Assembly (NCBI GenBank): GCA_022508965.1
Contig: JAFLUD010000008.1
Span: 1 to 41,439 of the forward strand
From: Oscillospiraceae bacterium
GTDB taxonomy: Bacteria; Bacillota; Clostridia; Oscillospirales; Ruminococcaceae
Length of the DNA stretch: 41,439 bases
Direction of reading: 5' to 3'
Part shown: positions 8,240-18,130 of the stretch, piece after piece
Layout: each line of letters begins with the position of its first letter
How positions within the stretch are numbered: the first letter of the stretch is position 1
Program-made: the position numbers and the translations under genes
The notes under the pieces: model-generated
Database searches by the model: none
What the model saw: the letters and a program-made list of their open reading frames with translations, nothing else
What the model was told of the DNA's origin: nothing

Positions 8240-8948
8240 TTATCGGCTCCTCCTTTATTTCGCGCGGGAATATCAGCGCCCCGAGGGCGGCGGCGATGAC
8301 CGTGCAGATTATCACGGAAATTCCGCTTGAAATAAACCCGAAAACGGGGATGTAATATATCAGGCAGCTGAACAGCGCCGCCGCGGCAACCACCGCAGCC
8401 ACTCCGCGGCTTTTCTTTGAGGGGGGAACGATTATCGCTATGAACATTCCGTAGATGGCGATACCCAACGCGGATTTTATCATATCGGGGAGTATGCTTC
8501 CCAGAAACGCTCCGACTGCCGTGCCGCCGCTCCAGAACAGATACGGAAGAAGTATCAGACCGTACATATACCGCGCGGGAAGCTCGCAGCCCTTTCCGCT
8601 GGCTACCGCGAACACCTCGTCGGTCACGCAGAACGAGGTTATCAGCCTGTGAGCTATGTTATAGCGGCTGTCCAGCTTCTGCGAGAGCGACAGGCTCATC
8701 AATGCGTAGCGCAGGTTGATTATCAGCTGCGCCAGAGCCATTTCCGCATAGCCGCCGCCTGAGGCGATTATCCCTATTCCCGCGACCTGCCCTGCGCTTG
8801 TGACGTTGGTAAGCGAGATGAGTATCGCGGTTATCGGCGGTATCCCCATATTCACCGCCGTTATCCCGAAGGTGAAGGACACCGACAGATATCCCAGCGC
8901 TATCGGCAGTCCGTCCTTTATTCCGTCTTTAAATCTTGGTTTATCCAT
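8232..8948 (-). CDS. azlC: AzlC family ABC-independent branched-chain amino acid permease
   Basis: FKDGIKDGLPIALGYLSVSFTFGITAVNMG, SAGQVAGIGIIASGGGYAEMALAQLIINLRYALMSLSLSQKL motifs. Confidence 0.92.
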   Translation of the reverse strand: MDKPRFKDGIKDGLPIALGYLSVSFTFGITAVNMGIPPITAILISLTNVTSAGQVAGIGIIASGGGYAEMALAQLIINLRYALMSLSLSQKLDSRYNIAHRLITSFCVTDEVFAVASGKGCELPARYMYGLILLPYLFWSGGTAVGAFLGSILPDMIKSALGIAIYGMFIAIIVPPSKKSRGVAAVVAAAALFSCLIYYIPVFGFISSGISVIICTVIAAALGALIFPREIKEEPINE

Positions 8949-9042
8949 TTTAGCTCCCCGGTGTTTCTAAAAAAATTAATGTGACTTTAGTATTTTATCA
9001 CAATGGGGATTTTTTTTCAAGTGAAATTTATACAAAAATATA

Positions 9043-9071
9043 TTGCATTTTACAAAGAATTGTGGTACAAT
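9043..9071 (+). promoter_or_regulatory. sigma-A type promoter upstream of uvrC
   Basis: TTGCAT (9043-9048), 17-nt spacer, TACAAT (9066-9071). Confidence 0.65.
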
Positions 9072-9076
9072 GTATA

Positions 9077-9235
9077 GGGCATCTCTAAAAACCTTATTTG
9101 AGGAAAAACCGCCAGAGCACGCCGTCTTCTGCGTCAAACCTCCTAGCAAGGCATACAGCCTTGCGTCGTCGGCTTTCCTTGAATCCGACGCACTCTGTCA
9201 ATTTTTCCTTTTCAAATCGGTTTTTAGAGATGCCC
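9077..9235. mobile_element. MITE-like element with perfect 17-bp terminal inverted repeats
   Basis: GGGCATCTCTAAAAACC (9077-9093) and GGTTTTTAGAGATGCCC (9219-9235) are perfect reverse complements; inversion continues imperfectly inward; central hairpin GCAAGGC (9146-9152) / GCCTTGC (9158-9164). No coding content. Confidence 0.85.
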
Positions 9236-9284
9236 CAGTGTATAGTTATAAATACCCGCCGCACCGCCGAGGAGGTAGGATGCT

Positions 9285-11105
9285 TTGAACGAAAAACTGC
9301 CTTTTTTGCGCGATAAGGCGAACCGGCTTCCGCTGGAGCCGGGCGTTTATCTGATGAAGAATTCCGACGGGAAGATAATCTACGTCGGAAAGGCGAAGGC
9401 GCTTAAAAACCGCGTTACGTCGTATTTCCGCTCAAATTCCCAGCATACCGCGAAAACGCTGAAGCTGGTGGATAATATCCGTGACTTCGATTTTATCGTG
9501 ACCGCGAGCGAGCTGGACGCGCTGGTGCTGGAATGCAGTCTCATAAAGCTCCACCAGCCAAAGTACAATATTCTCTTAAAGGACGCCAAGGGCTACAACT
9601 ACATCAAGGTAACGCGAGGGGAATTCCCGAGGATTTCCTACGCGCTCAACACCGACGACAAGAACGCCGATTATATCGGGCCGTTCACAAGCGGATTTAC
9701 CGTAAAGCAGGCGGTCGAGGAGGCAAACGCTATTTTCATGCTGCCCTCCTGCCGAAAGAAATTCCCAAAGGATTTCGGCAAAGAACGCCCCTGCTTGAAT
9801 CACCATATAAAGCGCTGTATGGGAGTTTGCGAGGGGAAAATTTCCTCCGAGGAATATAAGAAGATAATCGACGAGGCGATAGAGTACCTCAAAAACGGCA
9901 GCAAGGCTTCCGTGGAGGAGCTTACCGCGCAGATGGAACAGGCGGCTGAAGATCTCGAATTCGAGAAAGCCGCGCGGCTGCGCGACAGGATCGCTGCCGT
10001 AACACGGCTTACCTCGCAGCAGAAGATCCTCGATTACAAGAAGGAATACGATATCATAGGCGCGGCACAGAACGTCGGAATGGCTTCCGTTGCCGTGATA
10101 AAATACCGCGGCGGACGGCTTGTCGATAAGGAGAATTTCTTTATCGGCGAGGAATATGAGGACGCGGCGATGCGAAGGGATTTTATCCTCAATTATTACT
10201 CCGAGAATGGCGATATCCCAAGGGAGATCTACGTCGACGAGGAATTCGAGGATATGGAGCTTCTCGAACAGCTTCTGCGCGAGCAATCGGGCAGGGCGGT
10301 GAGGTTCGTTATCCCTCAGCGCGGCGAGGGGCTTTCTCAGGCGCTTTTAGCTAAAAAGAACGCGGGGGAATATCTCGCGCTGCGTGTGGGTCGCACGGCA
10401 AAGGAAATTTCCGCGCTGGAGGATCTCAAGACGCTGCTGGGGCTGGAACGCGTTCCCAATATCATAGAAAGCTACGATATTTCCAACTTCGGCGAGACGG
10501 GAATGGTCGGCGGTATGATCGTTTACCGAAACGGCAGACCGTTTAAGGCGGGGTATCGGAAATTCGGCATAAAGACCGTCGCGGGTCAGAACGACTACGC
10601 GTGTATGCAGGAGGTTTTGCGAAGGCGCTTTACGCGGTATCTCGAGGGCGACGAGAGCTTTTCGCCGCTTCCCGATCTGATATTGCTGGATGGCGGCAGG
10701 GGGCATATCTCGGCGGTGGCGGAGGTAATGAACGAGCTTAAGATAGACGTTCCGCTGTTCGGGCTTGTAAAGGACTCCAAGCACCGCACCCGCGCTATCG
10801 CCAAAGAGGGCGGGGAAATCGAGATAAAGTCCAACCGCGCGCTGTTCTCGCTGCTGACGAATATTCAGGACGAGGTGCACAGGTATTCCATAACCTTCCA
10901 GAGAGCAAAGCACAAGCAAAAGACCTACTCGCTGGAGCTTACCGAGGTAAACGGTATCGGCGAGGCTAAGGCGCGGGCATTGCTCAAAGAATTCAAAACA
11001 AAACAGAAAATGAAAGAGGCGACTGTCGAGCAGCTTAGAAAAGCGGCTAAGATAAGCGAAGAAAAGGCGCGGGAGCTTTATGAGTTTATACAGGAAAGGT
11101 TTTAA
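9285..11105 (+). CDS. uvrC: excinuclease ABC subunit C
   Basis: LPLEPGVYLMKNSDGKIIYVGKAKALKNRVTSYF GIY-YIG domain, UVR motif, ESYDISNFGETGMVGGMIVYRNGRPFKAGYRKF. TTG start with GGAGGTAGGA upstream. Confidence 0.96.
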   Translation: MNEKLPFLRDKANRLPLEPGVYLMKNSDGKIIYVGKAKALKNRVTSYFRSNSQHTAKTLKLVDNIRDFDFIVTASELDALVLECSLIKLHQPKYNILLKDAKGYNYIKVTRGEFPRISYALNTDDKNADYIGPFTSGFTVKQAVEEANAIFMLPSCRKKFPKDFGKERPCLNHHIKRCMGVCEGKISSEEYKKIIDEAIEYLKNGSKASVEELTAQMEQAAEDLEFEKAARLRDRIAAVTRLTSQQKILDYKKEYDIIGAAQNVGMASVAVIKYRGGRLVDKENFFIGEEYEDAAMRRDFILNYYSENGDIPREIYVDEEFEDMELLEQLLREQSGRAVRFVIPQRGEGLSQALLAKKNAGEYLALRVGRTAKEISALEDLKTLLGLERVPNIIESYDISNFGETGMVGGMIVYRNGRPFKAGYRKFGIKTVAGQNDYACMQEVLRRRFTRYLEGDESFSPLPDLILLDGGRGHISAVAEVMNELKIDVPLFGLVKDSKHRTRAIAKEGGEIEIKSNRALFSLLTNIQDEVHRYSITFQRAKHKQKTYSLELTEVNGIGEAKARALLKEFKTKQKMKEATVEQLRKAAKISEEKARELYEFIQERF

Positions 11106-11117
11106 AAGTTTTTTGTA

Positions 11118-11705
11118 ATGAGAGTTATCACGGGTTCGGCGCGAGGAAGAAAGCTGGTCACCGTCGAGGGCACGGAGGTCGTGCGGCCTACCACCGACAG
11201 GGTAAAGGAAGCTATCTTCAGCGCAATTCAGTTTGAAATAGAGGGAAGAACGGTTCTCGATCTGTTCGCGGGGAGCGGTCAGCTCGGCATTGAGGCGCTG
11301 TCGCGGGGCGCGTCGGAATGCTGGTTTGCAGACAACTCCGCCGCTTCGATAAAGATTGTCCGCGAGAACGTCGAGAGCACGGGGTTCTCCGAGCGTTCGC
11401 ATATCGTAAATATGCCGTTTTCGGCGTTTTTGAGGACTGCGGGGACTAAATTCGGCATAGCGATACTCGACCCGCCTTACGGGCATAGGATAATCCAAAA
11501 GGCGCTTCCGCTTTTGGTTGAGAAAATGGACGAGCGTGGAGTTATCGTCTGCGAGCATGAAAAGGAATGCGTTCTCCCCGAGAGCGTGGGCGAGTTTCAT
11601 TTGGTAAAGATACTGCGTCACGGGAGGATATCGCTTTCGATTTACAGAATCCCCGAAAAAAGCGACGAAAATTCCCCGAAGGACGAGGAAGAGGAGGACG
11701 TATGA
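11118..11705 (+). CDS. rsmD: 16S rRNA (guanine(966)-N(2))-methyltransferase RsmD
   Basis: MRVITGSARGRKL, RPTTDRVKEAIFSAIQ, VLDLFAGSGQLGIEALSRGA, LDPPYGH. Confidence 0.94.
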   Translation: MRVITGSARGRKLVTVEGTEVVRPTTDRVKEAIFSAIQFEIEGRTVLDLFAGSGQLGIEALSRGASECWFADNSAASIKIVRENVESTGFSERSHIVNMPFSAFLRTAGTKFGIAILDPPYGHRIIQKALPLLVEKMDERGVIVCEHEKECVLPESVGEFHLVKILRHGRISLSIYRIPEKSDENSPKDEEEEDV

Positions 11706-12229
11706 AAACCGCAATCTATCCGGGAAGCTTCGACCCCGTTACAAACGGGCATCTGGATATAATAAAGCGCGCGGCTACGATGTTCGACAAGCTGATCGTC
11801 GTGGTGCTTATAAATCCCTTTAAGAATTACAGCTTCACCATTCCCGAGCGCGTAAAGCTGCTTTCGACGGTGACCGAAAATATCCGAAACGTCGAGATCG
11901 ACAGCTATGACGGCTTGCTCGCGGATTATTTCAAGGATCGTCCCGAGATCGACGTTATCGTAAAGGGGCTTCGCGCGACCTCGGATTTTGAATACGAGTT
12001 TCAGATGGCGCACACCAACAAGGATCTGAACCCACGCGCCGAAACGGTGTTCATTCCCGCGAGCGCTACCACGACGTTCATTTCGTCGAGCATGGTAAAG
12101 CAGGTCGCGATGTTCGGAGGGGACTTGTCAAATTATGTTCCGGCGGAAATCCACGGAGAAATAAGCGCTAAGCTCACCGCGGAATTCGCCGAGAAAAAAC
12201 GCCTGGCCGATATAAAACGAAATCAGTGA
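11702..12229 (+). CDS. coaD: pantetheine-phosphate adenylyltransferase
   Basis: ATG at 11702: MKTAIYPGSFDPVTNGHLDIIKRAATMFDKLIVVV; ISSSMVKQVAMFGGDLSNYVP. Confidence 0.96.
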   Translation: MKTAIYPGSFDPVTNGHLDIIKRAATMFDKLIVVVLINPFKNYSFTIPERVKLLSTVTENIRNVEIDSYDGLLADYFKDRPEIDVIVKGLRATSDFEYEFQMAHTNKDLNPRAETVFIPASATTTFISSSMVKQVAMFGGDLSNYVPAEIHGEISAKLTAEFAEKKRLADIKRNQ

Positions 12230-12249
12230 AAGAAAGGATTGCATTGTTT

Positions 12250-12762
12250 ATGGAAAATTCATATTCTATCGAGGAATTGATCGAGCTGCTTGAGGACCTA
12301 ATCAACGAATCCACGCGCGTTCCGTTCAACAAAAAGAGCATGGTCGACGTTGACAAGATGAGCGAGATATTGCAGGATATGCGCATGGCGCTTCCTATGG
12401 AAATTCAGCAGGCGCAGAGAGTCGTTATGGATAAGAATTCCATTATCAGCGAAGCTAAGCGCGAGGCGGAGAGCATTATCCGCAAGGCGGAGCAGCGCCG
12501 CGCCGAGCTTCTCGAGGAGAGCGACATCGTCAAGGAAGCCCGCAGACGCGCTACCGAGATGGTAAGCGCCGAGCAGAATCACTGCACCGATCTTCGCACC
12601 TCCACCAACGAATATGTTGACAAGATGCTTCAGCGCATCGAGGAGCTGCTTGCAAACGACCTCAACCACCTGAAAATTCTCAGAGGCAGCATAAACGGCG
12701 CCCAGAACAGCCTCCAGTCCTCTCAGCCGACCATGCAGCCCATGGAGAAACCGGGAGAATAA
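12250..12762 (+). CDS. hypothetical coiled-coil protein downstream of coaD
   Basis: Charged helical sequence (MDKNSIISEAKREAESIIRKAEQRRAELLEESDIVKEARRRATEM). Start uncertain: GTG 12226, TTG 12244 or ATG 12250. Confidence 0.7.
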   Translation: MENSYSIEELIELLEDLINESTRVPFNKKSMVDVDKMSEILQDMRMALPMEIQQAQRVVMDKNSIISEAKREAESIIRKAEQRRAELLEESDIVKEARRRATEMVSAEQNHCTDLRTSTNEYVDKMLQRIEELLANDLNHLKILRGSINGAQNSLQSSQPTMQPMEKPGE

Positions 12763-12780
12763 CAGTTCACAGAAAAAATA

Positions 12781-12812
12781 ACACGGTATCTGAAACGATA
12801 CCGTGTGTTTTT
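12781..12812. terminator. bidirectional intrinsic terminator
   Basis: Perfect 10-bp stem ACACGGTATC (12781-12790) / GATACCGTGT (12797-12806) with flanking A-run and T-run. Confidence 0.85.
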
Positions 12813-12817
12813 GTATG

Positions 12818-14179
12818 TTAGTTTTTGAGGCTTTGAAGCGGGGCGGGAATTCTTCCGCCGCGCGAGATGAACTTCGCAGACGAGAACGGGCTTACCTTCA
12901 TCACGGGACCGCTTCCGAACAGTCCGCCGAATTCCAGCGTGTCGCCCTCCTTCATTCCGATAGCGGGAATAACGCGCACGGCGGTGGTCTTGCTGTTTAC
13001 CATTCCGATCGCCGCTTCGTCGGCGATTATCGCGGAGATGGTGTCGGCGGGGGTGTCTCCCGGAATAACTATCATATCCAGTCCCACCGAGCAGACAGCC
13101 GTCATCGCTTCCAGCTTTTCGAGCGACAGCGCGCCGCGGTTCGCCGCGTCGATCATTCCCGCGTCCTCGGAAACGGGAATAAACGCTCCCGAAAGTCCGC
13201 CGACGTGCGAGGAAGCCATTACGCCGCCCTTTTTCACCGCGTCGTTTAACATCGCGAGGCAGGCGGTCGTTCCGTGAGCGCCGCAGCTTTCAAGACCTAT
13301 TTCCTCGAGAATATGCGCTACCGAGTCGCCCACGGCGGGTGTGGGAGCCAGCGACAGATCGACTATCCCGAACGGAACTCCCAGGCGCTTTGAAGCTTCA
13401 GTCCCGACCAGCTGTCCCATTCTCGTTATTTTGAACGCGGTTTTCTTGATAACGTCCGCGATCTCGCTGATATTCGCGTCGGGGTGCTTCGCCAGCGCCG
13501 CGCGTACAACTCCCGGTCCCGAAACGCCGACGTTTATCTCGGTGTCGTATTCGCCCACGCCGTGGAACGCTCCCGCCATGAACGGGTTGTCCTCGGGGGC
13601 GTTGCAGAACACGACTATCTTCGCCGCGCCGAAGCAGTGGTTGTCGGCGGTCTTCTCGGAGGCTTCGCGGATTATCCGACCCATCATCGCTACCGCGTCC
13701 ATGTTTATTCCGGCTTTTGTGGAACCGATATTCACCGAAGAACACACGTTTGTCGTCTCCGCGAGGGCTTCGGGTATGGATTCGATAAGCTCCTTATCGC
13801 CCGCCGAAAAGCCCTTGTGGACCAGCGCGGAATATCCGCCGATGTAGTTTACTCCCGTGCCTTCGGCTACGCGCTGGAGCGTTCTCGCGAACTTCACGGG
13901 GGACTGCTTGGTCGCCGCCGAAACGATTGATATGGGCGTTACGGAAATGCGCTTGTTGATTATCGGGATACCGTACTGCTTTTCGATGTCCTCGCCTGTT
14001 TTTACGAGATTTTCAGCGCGCCGCATCATTTTCTCGTAAACCTTTTCGCAGGCGCGGTCTATGTCGCTGTCAATGCAGTCTATCAGAGAAATTCCCATCG
14101 TTATCGTTCGGATATCGAGGTTCTCCTCCTGTATCATCTTTATTGTCTCGAGTATGTCGCCTGTGTTCAACATTCCCAT
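12818..14179 (-). CDS. PFL family protein (DUF711)
   Basis: [66 protein letters not shown]; paired with ACT-domain gene as usual. Confidence 0.9.
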   Translation of the reverse strand: MGMLNTGDILETIKMIQEENLDIRTITMGISLIDCIDSDIDRACEKVYEKMMRRAENLVKTGEDIEKQYGIPIINKRISVTPISIVSAATKQSPVKFARTLQRVAEGTGVNYIGGYSALVHKGFSAGDKELIESIPEALAETTNVCSSVNIGSTKAGINMDAVAMMGRIIREASEKTADNHCFGAAKIVVFCNAPEDNPFMAGAFHGVGEYDTEINVGVSGPGVVRAALAKHPDANISEIADVIKKTAFKITRMGQLVGTEASKRLGVPFGIVDLSLAPTPAVGDSVAHILEEIGLESCGAHGTTACLAMLNDAVKKGGVMASSHVGGLSGAFIPVSEDAGMIDAANRGALSLEKLEAMTAVCSVGLDMIVIPGDTPADTISAIIADEAAIGMVNSKTTAVRVIPAIGMKEGDTLEFGGLFGSGPVMKVSPFSSAKFISRGGRIPAPLQSLKN

Positions 14180-14218
14180 TGATGTATCTCCTTAATTTCG
14201 TATTTTGATAGAACAAGC

Positions 14219-14488
14219 TCAGATCTTGTGCATGGAGTTGAAGATGTCCTCGTGCATAACGTGCACCTGAAGATTCATCTCGGTGCCAGCTTTTTTGAGC
14301 TTATCGGCAAAATCAATATAATCAATGCTCAGATTGGTAATTTCAATAAGCATCGTCATCGCGAACAGATCCTGCATTATCGTCTGGGTAACGTCCATGA
14401 CGTTCGCTTTGTATTCCGCGCAGATACCGCTCACCTTCGCGAGTATTCCGACGGTGTCCTTTCCTATAACCGCAACCACTGCTCTCAT
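14219..14488 (-). CDS. ACT domain-containing protein (UPF0237-like)
   Basis: MRAVVAVIGKDTVGILAKVSGICAEYKANVMDVTQTIMQDLFAMTMLIEI. Confidence 0.92.
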   Translation of the reverse strand: MRAVVAVIGKDTVGILAKVSGICAEYKANVMDVTQTIMQDLFAMTMLIEITNLSIDYIDFADKLKKAGTEMNLQVHVMHEDIFNSMHKI

Positions 14489-14599
14489 AATTCCTCCTGT
14501 TCTGCGGTCAAAATGTATAAAAATATTGCCCGCAAATGTTGTTTTTTTATATCTTCTTCTCTATTATACTAAAAAATTTTAAAAAAGTAAATCTATTCC

Positions 14600-14628
14600 T
14601 AGACAAATTTAAAATTTTGTGATAAAAT
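14600..14628 (+). promoter_or_regulatory. candidate sigma-A promoter for the PHP/Lrp/aminotransferase/ispE cluster
   Basis: TAGACA (14600-14605), 17-nt spacer, TAAAAT (14623-14628) in the divergent intergenic region. Confidence 0.5.
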
Positions 14629-14702
14629 AATAAAAGTAGGGTAATGTTTGGTTTGTTTTATGTGTATTTTTAAAAAAGTTCAGAAAGAGAAGGATGTAAA
14701 AA

Positions 14703-15542
14703 ATGGAAGTGTTGATAGATGTTCACAGTCATTCCAAGCTCTCGTTTGACGGAAGCGGCGACCCCATGGATATGGCAAAGCGCGCTCTGGGGCTTGGGGT
14801 TTCGCATTTCGCGATAACCGATCATATCGAGATCGACGAGTTTTACGACTACGAGCGCGATTATCCCGCCGTTATCGCGGGAGTCCGCCCCGCATACGAA
14901 AAGGTGCTGGCGGGTTACGGCGACAAGATGAAGATATATTTCGCCACCGAGCTTGGGCAGCCGCTGTACGATCTGCCCAGAGCCGAGAAGATAATCGCCG
15001 AGAACGATTTCGATTTCATAATCGGCTCTGTTCACAGAACCGAGAATTATGAGCACATGAGCAAGATCCCCGATACCGAGTTCGACCGCAAGCGCGTTAT
15101 CAAGGAGTATTTCGAGGAAATGCTGGCGCTTTGCGAGTGGGGAAAGTTCTGCACGCTCGGGCATATTACATTCCTTATGAGATTTGTGAACATCGACACC
15201 CCCACGGGGCTGGTTACCGAAAAAACCGAGCGTTCGCAGGCGACCTTCGACGTACATAAGCCGATAATTGACAAAATTCTGGAAACGATCATTAAAAACG
15301 ATATCGCCCTCGAGGTGAATTCCTCGGGCTATCGAAGGGGTCTGGGCTGCCCGATGCCGTCGGCGGCGTTCATAAAGCGCTATAAAGAGCTTGGCGGAAA
15401 AATGATCACCGTAGGCTCGGACGCGCACATTCTCGACGACATCGCCATTGATATTCCCCAGTGCATAGCGCTTATCAGAGAGATCGGCTTTGACGAGATA
15501 TGCGTTTTTGAAAAGAAGAATCCCGTTTTCATAAAGATTTAA
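14703..15542 (+). CDS. PHP domain phosphoesterase, histidinol-phosphatase (HisJ) family
   Basis: IDVHSHSKLSFDGSGDPMDMAKRALGLGVSHFAITDHIE; FIIGSVH; GSDAHILDDI metal-binding motifs. Confidence 0.88.
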   Translation: MEVLIDVHSHSKLSFDGSGDPMDMAKRALGLGVSHFAITDHIEIDEFYDYERDYPAVIAGVRPAYEKVLAGYGDKMKIYFATELGQPLYDLPRAEKIIAENDFDFIIGSVHRTENYEHMSKIPDTEFDRKRVIKEYFEEMLALCEWGKFCTLGHITFLMRFVNIDTPTGLVTEKTERSQATFDVHKPIIDKILETIIKNDIALEVNSSGYRRGLGCPMPSAAFIKRYKELGGKMITVGSDAHILDDIAIDIPQCIALIREIGFDEICVFEKKNPVFIKI

Positions 15543-15567
15543 ATTTGGATATTTTGGAGGAACTGTT

Positions 15568-16053
15568 ATGAGCACAAACAAACTGCTGGATCTGTTGAGG
15601 CAGAACGCGCGGCTTTCCAACGCGGAGCTTGCCGTAATGCTGGGCGACAGCGAGGAGAACGTCGCCGCCGAGATCGCGCGTCTTGAGCGCGAGGGCATTA
15701 TTATGGGCTATTCGGCGATAATCGACGAGGAAAAGGCGGACGAAAACGGCGTTACCGCGATAATCGAGATCAAGATCACTCCCATAAAGGACAGAGGCTT
15801 CGACGATCTGGCGCATACCATAATGGGCTACGAGGAGGTAGACAGCGTGTTCTTGCTGTCGGGAGCCTACGATCTGTCGGTGACTATCTCGGGAACAAGT
15901 CTCAGAAACGTCGCGCTGTTCGTGTCCGAGCGTCTGGCTGTGCTGGACGGTGTGCTGTCTACTACAACGCATTTTATTCTTCGCAGATACAAGGAGAAAA
16001 ACCATGTTTTCAACGAGGACAGCTTCGATGAAAGGAGTATGGTTTCTCCGTGA
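15568..16053 (+). CDS. Lrp/AsnC family transcriptional regulator
   Basis: LLDLLRQNARLSNAELAVMLGDSEENVAAEIARLEREGIIMGYSAIID HTH followed by a RAM-like domain. Confidence 0.92.
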   Translation: MSTNKLLDLLRQNARLSNAELAVMLGDSEENVAAEIARLEREGIIMGYSAIIDEEKADENGVTAIIEIKITPIKDRGFDDLAHTIMGYEEVDSVFLLSGAYDLSVTISGTSLRNVALFVSERLAVLDGVLSTTTHFILRRYKEKNHVFNEDSFDERSMVSP

Positions 16054-17228
16054 TGGACTATAACAAGCTAATTCCGCAGAAAATTCAGGATATCCAGCCG
16101 TCGGGAATACGAAAGTTCTTCGATATCGCTCAAGCCGTGGACGGAGTTATCTCGCTGTCTATCGGCGAGCCGGATTTCAAGACCCCGTGGGCGGCAAGAA
16201 AAGAAGCTATAAATATTCTCGAAAAGGGAAAGACCGCATACACTGCAAACAGCGGACTTTTCGAGCTTAGAAAAACCGTTTGCAGATACCTTAAGAATTT
16301 TATCCGCACGGAATACGATCCCGAAAAAGAGGTGATCATCACCGTGGGCGGCTCGGAGGCTATTGATCTTGCCGTGCGCGCGATGATCGAGCCGGGCGAC
16401 GAGGTGCTGGTTCCCGAGCCGAGCTTTGTGTGCTATTCTCCGATAGTTTCCATGATGGGGGGAACGGCAGTCCCCATTGTAACAAAGATGGAGGACAAAT
16501 TCCGCCTGACGGCACAGGCTCTCAAGGAAAAGATAACTCCGAAAACGAAAATACTTATCCTTCCCTATCCCAACAACCCGACGGGCGCCGTAATGCGACG
16601 CGGCGATCTGGAGGCGATAGCGGAGGTACTCAGAGACACCAACATCGTGGTGGTATCCGACGAGATCTACGCCGAGATGACCTACAACGGCGAAAAGCAC
16701 GTTTCCATCGCCGAGATCGACGGCATGAGGGAACGCACGGTGATAATCAGCGGATTCTCCAAGGCATACGCCATGACGGGCTGGAGACTGGGCTATGTGG
16801 TAGGTCCGCAGCCGATTATAAAGCAGATGCTGAAGCTCCACCAATACTGCATCATGTCAAGTCCGACGGTAAGTCAGTATTCCGCTATCGTCGCAATGGA
16901 AAAGTGCGGCGCGGACGTCGCGAATATGGTCGAGGAATACGATATGCGCCGCAGACTGCTTGTAAAGGGCTTTAACGACATGGGACTCGACTGCTTCGAG
17001 CCGGAGGGCGCGTTTTATGTGTTCCCGTGCATCAAGTCCACCGGGCTTTCAAGCGCGGAGTTCTGCGAGAAGCTGGTATATTCCAAAAAGGTTGCGGTGG
17101 TGCCGGGTTCGGCGTTCGGAGAAAGCGGCGAGGGCTTTGTCAGAGTGTCCTACGCATATTCGGTACAGCATCTTACCACGGCGCTGAGCCGTATACGCGA
17201 ATTCCTTGAGGAGCTGAACAGAAAGTGA
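16050..17228 (+). CDS. pyridoxal phosphate-dependent aminotransferase, class I/II
   Basis: GEPDFKTPWAARKEA, PYPNNPTGAVM, VVSDEIYAEMTYNGEKHVS, SGFSKAYAMTGWRLGYVVGP lysine motif. Confidence 0.95.
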   Translation: MMDYNKLIPQKIQDIQPSGIRKFFDIAQAVDGVISLSIGEPDFKTPWAARKEAINILEKGKTAYTANSGLFELRKTVCRYLKNFIRTEYDPEKEVIITVGGSEAIDLAVRAMIEPGDEVLVPEPSFVCYSPIVSMMGGTAVPIVTKMEDKFRLTAQALKEKITPKTKILILPYPNNPTGAVMRRGDLEAIAEVLRDTNIVVVSDEIYAEMTYNGEKHVSIAEIDGMRERTVIISGFSKAYAMTGWRLGYVVGPQPIIKQMLKLHQYCIMSSPTVSQYSAIVAMEKCGADVANMVEEYDMRRRLLVKGFNDMGLDCFEPEGAFYVFPCIKSTGLSSAEFCEKLVYSKKVAVVPGSAFGESGEGFVRVSYAYSVQHLTTALSRIREFLEELNRK

Positions 17229-18082
17229 AAGAGATATCCCTTATCGCAAACGCGAAGCTGAATCTTTATCTGGATATCACCGGAAAACGCTCGAACGGCT
17301 ATCATTCGCTGGAAACCGTCATGCAGAGCATTGATCTGAGCGACGTTATTACCGTAAGCACCGATAGCTCTTCCGACGGTATCAACATTACCTGCAGCAG
17401 CCCGCTTATTCCCGTAAACCGCAAAAACATCTGCTATAAAGCGGCGGAGGCGTTTTTTGCGGCTATTGAAAGAGAACCGCGCGCGGATATCCACATCGAA
17501 AAGCGGATCCCTCACGCGGCGGGTCTGGGCGGAGGAAGCGCGGACGCCGCGGCGGTTCTGATCGGGCTGAACACGCTTTTTGAGAATACGCTCGGCATGG
17601 AGCGGCTGCTTTCCATCGCCGAGAAAACAGGCGCGGACGTTCCGTTTTGCATGACGGGCGGAGTTAAGCTCTGCAAGGGGATCGGCGAGGATATCCACGA
17701 TATCGAGCCGCTGCCCGAGAGGGTGTATCTGGTGGTAATGCCGGATTTTTACTGCGACACGCGCGGCGCGTATATGATCTACGACGAAAACCCGCTGCCG
17801 AGGCGGAACGGTCTTGTTAAGTTCCTCAAAGCGGGGGAGGAGTTCCCGCAAAGGGTCTACAACGTTTTTAAGGAAATATACGAAAACGACCGCATCGACG
17901 GCATTGTCGAAAAGCTGTCGGAGCTTGGAGCCGAGGGCGCGAATCTTTCGGGGAGCGGCTCGGCGGTTTTCGGGATATTTAAAGACGAGGCTGCCGCTGC
18001 TGCTGCGGCGAGGGAATTCCCCAAATACTTCACGGCTGTATGCAAGCCGGTAGACGTGGGAATAATAACGATCGAGAATTAA
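17225..18082 (+). CDS. ispE: 4-(cytidine 5'-diphospho)-2-C-methyl-D-erythritol kinase
   Basis: ANAKLNLYLDITGKRSNGYHSLETVMQSIDLSD; HAAGLGGGSADAAAVL; LSGSGSAVFGIF. Confidence 0.95.
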   Translation: MKEISLIANAKLNLYLDITGKRSNGYHSLETVMQSIDLSDVITVSTDSSSDGINITCSSPLIPVNRKNICYKAAEAFFAAIEREPRADIHIEKRIPHAAGLGGGSADAAAVLIGLNTLFENTLGMERLLSIAEKTGADVPFCMTGGVKLCKGIGEDIHDIEPLPERVYLVVMPDFYCDTRGAYMIYDENPLPRRNGLVKFLKAGEEFPQRVYNVFKEIYENDRIDGIVEKLSELGAEGANLSGSGSAVFGIFKDEAAAAAAAREFPKYFTAVCKPVDVGIITIEN

Positions 18083-18130
18083 TTACGGCGATTGCCGAAA
18101 AATACGGACAATTCGGAAAGGTGGGTTTTT

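Noticed and set aside
9043-9316. Two short plus-strand ORFs upstream of uvrC
   Set aside because: They translate through the MITE-like foldback; no coding support.
10347-11714. 455-aa minus-strand ORF opposite uvrC/rsmD
   Set aside because: Fully antisense to two strongly supported genes; composition (Arg/His/Leu-rich) is typical of a shadow ORF created by codon bias.
14670-15698. 342-aa minus-strand ORF opposite the PHP gene
   Set aside because: Antisense to a well supported CDS.
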